Origin: an uncultured Litorilinea sp.
GTDB lineage: Bacteria; Chloroflexota; Anaerolineae; Caldilineales; Caldilineaceae
Length of the DNA: 7,157 nucleotides
Assembly (NCBI GenBank): GCA_946885925.1
Contig: CAMPHP010000145.1
Location: 1 to 7,157, forward strand
Reading direction: 5' to 3'
In this document: positions 4,706 to 7,157 of the stretch, in pieces
How positions within the stretch are numbered: the first letter of the stretch is position 1
How the letters are laid out: the number at the start of each line of letters is the position of its first letter
Translations under genes and position numbers: made by a program
The notes under the pieces: generated by a model
Told to the model about the DNA's origin: nothing
Seen by the model: only the letters and a program-made list of their open reading frames with translations
The model's database searches: none

Positions 4706-5836
4706 ATGTATCTAGACAGAGCCTATCGCCCACGACGACGGCGACGCGGACTAGCGCGCTTTTGGCCGCTCATGTTGTTAGCCGTGGTTGCCATTATCCT
4801 CTACGAGCAGCAACCTTCTTGGATTACTGCACGGATGCCCGAACCTACGGTCATTCCCACCCGCAGCGCCATCTCCTATCTCGCGGATGCCGACATTGCC
4901 TACCGATCTGGTGATATCGCCGGTGCCATCGCTGCGTATGAAGAGGTAATACGGCTGGAACCAGAGAATCCTAAACCGCTGGCAGCCTTATCCGCGCTCT
5001 ATTTGATCCTGCAAGATCTGGACAAATCTTACGCGCTGGCTAAACAAGGCTATGAGTTGGCTCCCCAGGATGTAGAGGTGCTCAACGCACTGGCGCGCAT
5101 TGAAGATTGGCATGGCGAATATGAAGAAGCCATGCGACATGCCATGGATGCCTATCAGATTGAACCACAGAACGCGACAACACTTGCGATCTTGGCTGAA
5201 ATCTATACGGATGTGGGCAACTGGGATGTAGCGCAGGATTATCTTAACCAAGCTCTATCGCTTGAGCCTGACAATATCATGGCATTGCGCAATCAAGCCT
5301 TTTTGCATGAAATGCAAGGGAATTATGAGGAGGCGATTGCTTCCTATGATCTCGCCATTGCCGCCGCCCCCTATCGTTTTGATCTTTATATTGGCAAGGG
5401 GCGTCAGTATCGCATCGGCTTGAATGATTTTGAGAAAGCCAACGAAACCTACCGCCAAGCAGTTGAAGCCTATGAGGCACCTGTTACCCTAGACGCACTA
5501 GGGGACGGACTCTATAATGCGGGTGACTATCTTGGCGCAGTCTATACATTACAAAGAGCAGTCGAGCTAGACCCCACCTATGCACCAGCCCTGCTTCATT
5601 TGGGCATGGCCTATTATGCTCGCCGCAACTATGAAGATGCGGCAGCAACGCTTGAAGCGGGATTGGCGCTCATTGGTGATGGTGCCCGCCTTGAACAAAT
5701 TTATACAGCTGGTTTGGCGCATATCTTTAAGGATCCGTCTGAGTGTGAAGAGGCGGAACCCTGGTTGCGTAAGGCATTGGAGATTAATGCTGACGCTGGC
5801 CCGGCAGCAGAAGGTCTGCGTATGTGCGGCCTTTGA
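4706..5836 (+). CDS. Membrane-anchored tetratricopeptide-repeat (TPR) protein
   Basis: This 376-residue protein has a very basic N-terminus (RPRRRRRG, 8-15), then one membrane span (about 19-33), so by the positive-inside rule the bulk lies outside the cytoplasm. A short proline/threonine linker (45-53) leads to about eight TPR units of roughly 34 residues from about 54 to the end. Clear units include 54-87 (IAYRSGDIAGAIAAYEEVIR), 156-189, 190-223 (GNYEEAIASYDLAI) and two between about 259 and 327. TPR arrays are protein-binding scaffolds; the partner is unknown. The only two cysteines, Cys347 and Cys374, flank the last repeat and could form a disulfide, fitting an exported domain. There is no Shine-Dalgarno sequence; the ATG lies 6 nt after a perfect -10 box, suggesting leaderless translation. 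A DASS transporter starts 120 nt downstream on the same strand. Confidence 0.9.
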   Translation: MYLDRAYRPRRRRRGLARFWPLMLLAVVAIILYEQQPSWITARMPEPTVIPTRSAISYLADADIAYRSGDIAGAIAAYEEVIRLEPENPKPLAALSALYLILQDLDKSYALAKQGYELAPQDVEVLNALARIEDWHGEYEEAMRHAMDAYQIEPQNATTLAILAEIYTDVGNWDVAQDYLNQALSLEPDNIMALRNQAFLHEMQGNYEEAIASYDLAIAAAPYRFDLYIGKGRQYRIGLNDFEKANETYRQAVEAYEAPVTLDALGDGLYNAGDYLGAVYTLQRAVELDPTYAPALLHLGMAYYARRNYEDAAATLEAGLALIGDGARLEQIYTAGLAHIFKDPSECEEAEPWLRKALEINADAGPAAEGLRMCGL

Positions 5837-5881
5837 GTACTGGCAGAGTTTTGACCTTCGGCACAGCACGACAATGCGTCC

Positions 5882-5925
5882 ATTAATGCATTAATCAAAC
5901 GTCACGTTAATCCGTTACGTTAATC
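5882..5925. promoter_or_regulatory. Palindrome and direct-repeat cluster upstream of the transporter (possible operator)
   Basis: ATTAATGCATTAAT (5882-5895) is a perfect 14-nt palindrome. AACGTCACGTT (5898-5908) is a second perfect palindrome around a central C. ACGTTAATC occurs at 5904-5912 and again at 5917-5925, a 13-nt period, and TTAATC also ends the first palindrome (5891-5896). The cluster fills the gap between the TPR gene and the transporter, where a regulator could bind. No factor can be named and no clear promoter boxes are visible. Confidence 0.45.
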
Positions 5926-5956
5926 AAGTTGAGTGGCGCGTCTGCGCTGACTTTCC

Positions 5957-7157
5957 ATGACTGTTAAACGCCCGCGCCTAAAATCAAGCTTACCCAAACG
6001 CGCCATTCTTTCTCCGTTGCCGCGCGACAAAGATAAAGATACGGAGTCAGCGGCTACACCGGCCCCTAGCCCTGCGCGCACGAGCGGCGAATCGAGTGGT
6101 CGCGTTGTAAGTCCTGCTGACCGCACCGTGACAAGCAAGCGTCGCTTGCAACGCCGGACAACTCCGATCGAGATTCTCCAACAACCGTTGCAGGCGGGGA
6201 TGCGTAAGGTGTTTGACTTACGCCGCTTCTTGGTTGTGATTGGTCTGACCGTACTTGTTCTCCTGTTACCCGAACCTCCTGGCCTTTCCACTGCTGGACA
6301 TCGTGCCTTGGCACTCTTTGTTTTTACGGCGAGCATCTTGGCGCTGGAACCCGCGCCTCTGCCGATTGCTGCGCTCCTCGTTCCCATTTGCCAGATTGCG
6401 CTGGGCATTGATATCTCCTCTGGAGCCTTTGCTCCGTTTGGTCAGCCTGTCCTCTTTTTGATCTTGGGCAGTCTCTTTTTGGCCGAGGCGTTACGCAAGC
6501 ATGGACTTACCCGCCGCGCTGCACTCTATACGATTGTGCTCAGTCGCGGGAATATGAGCCGGTTGCTGACAGGGCTGATGTGGGTGGCGGCGCTGTTGAG
6601 CATGTGGGTGCTCAACACTGCTACTGCTGCGGTGCTGATCCCGGTTGCCATCACCATCGCGCAGCGGATTCAACCCCAAGAAAAAGCTGCGCGTGCACTT
6701 GAAGTTCTCATCCTGGGCATTGCCATTGCCGCCAGCATCGGCGGTATGGGCACTATCATGGGTAGTGGGGAAAATGCCATCGCCAGTGGTCTATTGGACC
6801 AATATAAGGGCTTTGGCTTTGTGGACTGGATGCGTTATGGTGTGCCGCTCGTTGTTATTCTAGTACCCATGAGTTGCTATTTATTGATGCGGGCATTACC
6901 AATTGGTCAAGTCATCATTGATACTGACCCTGCAGTCAAGGAGCTAGGCCGTCTGGGTGGATTGAAAGGACCCGAACGGGAAACTGTTATCATTTTGATA
7001 ATCTCGGTTGTGCTTTGGATCGCCGGTGGTTCGCTGGAAAGCTGGTTGGGCCTGCCTGACACCCTCTTGAGCAGTGCCGTGGTTGCGATTGGGGCCGTGG
7101 CCTTACTTTCCATCGAAGAAGTGATCGACTGGAATGATATCAAAGGTGTAAACTGGG
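5957..7157 (+). CDS. DASS/SLC13-family anion transporter (partial, runs off the right edge)
   Basis: The frame from ATG 5957 is open to the window end, giving the first 400 codons. An in-frame TGA at 5948 limits the start, and no Shine-Dalgarno sequence is seen. Residues 1-85 are polar, rich in Arg, Ser, Pro and Thr, and probably disordered in the cytoplasm. Hydrophobic helices begin at about 90. Family features follow: LFLILGSLFLAEALRKHGLTR (in 166-186), LNTATAAVLIPVAI (219-232, the first S-N-T-type substrate/sodium motif with Leu for Ser) and IGGMGTIMGSGENAIASG (261-278), matching the G-G-x-x-T-x-I-G-x-x-x-N hairpin. A later segment, IEEVIDWNDIKGVNW, matches the N-W motif before the second repeat. 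Family members import sulfate or C4/C6 dicarboxylates, usually with sodium; the substrate cannot be told here. The second motif lies beyond the window. ATG 6200 would give a tail-less protein. Confidence 0.87.
   Translation, partial: MTVKRPRLKSSLPKRAILSPLPRDKDKDTESAATPAPSPARTSGESSGRVVSPADRTVTSKRRLQRRTTPIEILQQPLQAGMRKVFDLRRFLVVIGLTVLVLLLPEPPGLSTAGHRALALFVFTASILALEPAPLPIAALLVPICQIALGIDISSGAFAPFGQPVLFLILGSLFLAEALRKHGLTRRAALYTIVLSRGNMSRLLTGLMWVAALLSMWVLNTATAAVLIPVAITIAQRIQPQEKAARALEVLILGIAIAASIGGMGTIMGSGENAIASGLLDQYKGFGFVDWMRYGVPLVVILVPMSCYLLMRALPIGQVIIDTDPAVKELGRLGGLKGPERETVIILIISVVLWIAGGSLESWLGLPDTLLSSAVVAIGAVALLSIEEVIDWNDIKGVNW

Noticed and set aside
5920..6408. 162-codon open frame on the minus strand
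   Set aside because: It is antisense to the transporter's 5' end, is rich in Arg and Ser with no domain pattern, and reflects the base composition of the real gene.

Overview
The window looks like a chromosomal stretch of a bacterium with roughly balanced base composition. A Chloroflexota (Anaerolineae-like) origin is my best guess, not a demonstrated one. It rests on a tRNA gene without an encoded CCA, a leaderless-type promoter in front of a membrane-anchored TPR protein, and the TPR and DASS-transporter gene styles. No marker gene settles the taxonomy.

Left part (1-1430, plus strand): a small single-span membrane protein (248-451) is closed by a clear intrinsic terminator (486-516). A short frame follows that resembles only the C-terminal half of a 2H phosphoesterase (2'-5' RNA ligase family). 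Next is a complete RidA-family gene (906-1301) with a perfect Shine-Dalgarno sequence but without the family's catalytic arginine. A long structured terminator ends this block.

Middle part (1472-3337, minus strand): a cytoplasmic arylsulfotransferase-type beta-propeller gene (1472-2644) is followed by a small mobile-DNA graveyard. This consists of a frameshifted IS5-type transposase 3' fragment, joined to the N-terminal domain of a tyrosine recombinase, which lies directly downstream of an intact tRNA-Arg(CCG). The order tRNA, integrase, foreign DNA is the classic scar of an element integrated at a tRNA 3' end. An 11-bp perfect inverted repeat lies between the tRNA and the integrase start.

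Right part (3584-7157, plus strand): a two-span small membrane protein; a HAD-family phosphatase whose natural ATG is followed at once by an in-frame TAG; a TPR protein with an N-terminal membrane anchor and a consensus extended -10 box placed so that the mRNA would be leaderless; and the first 400 codons of a DASS/SLC13 anion transporter that runs off the right edge, preceded by palindromes and direct repeats.

I see no CRISPR array, no recognisable defence or biosynthetic system, and no coherent new multi-gene system. Most genes appear to be separately transcribed housekeeping or accessory genes. The points most worth checking are the HAD start-stop, the tRNA-adjacent integration scar, the RidA-family active-site change and the repeat cluster in front of the transporter.
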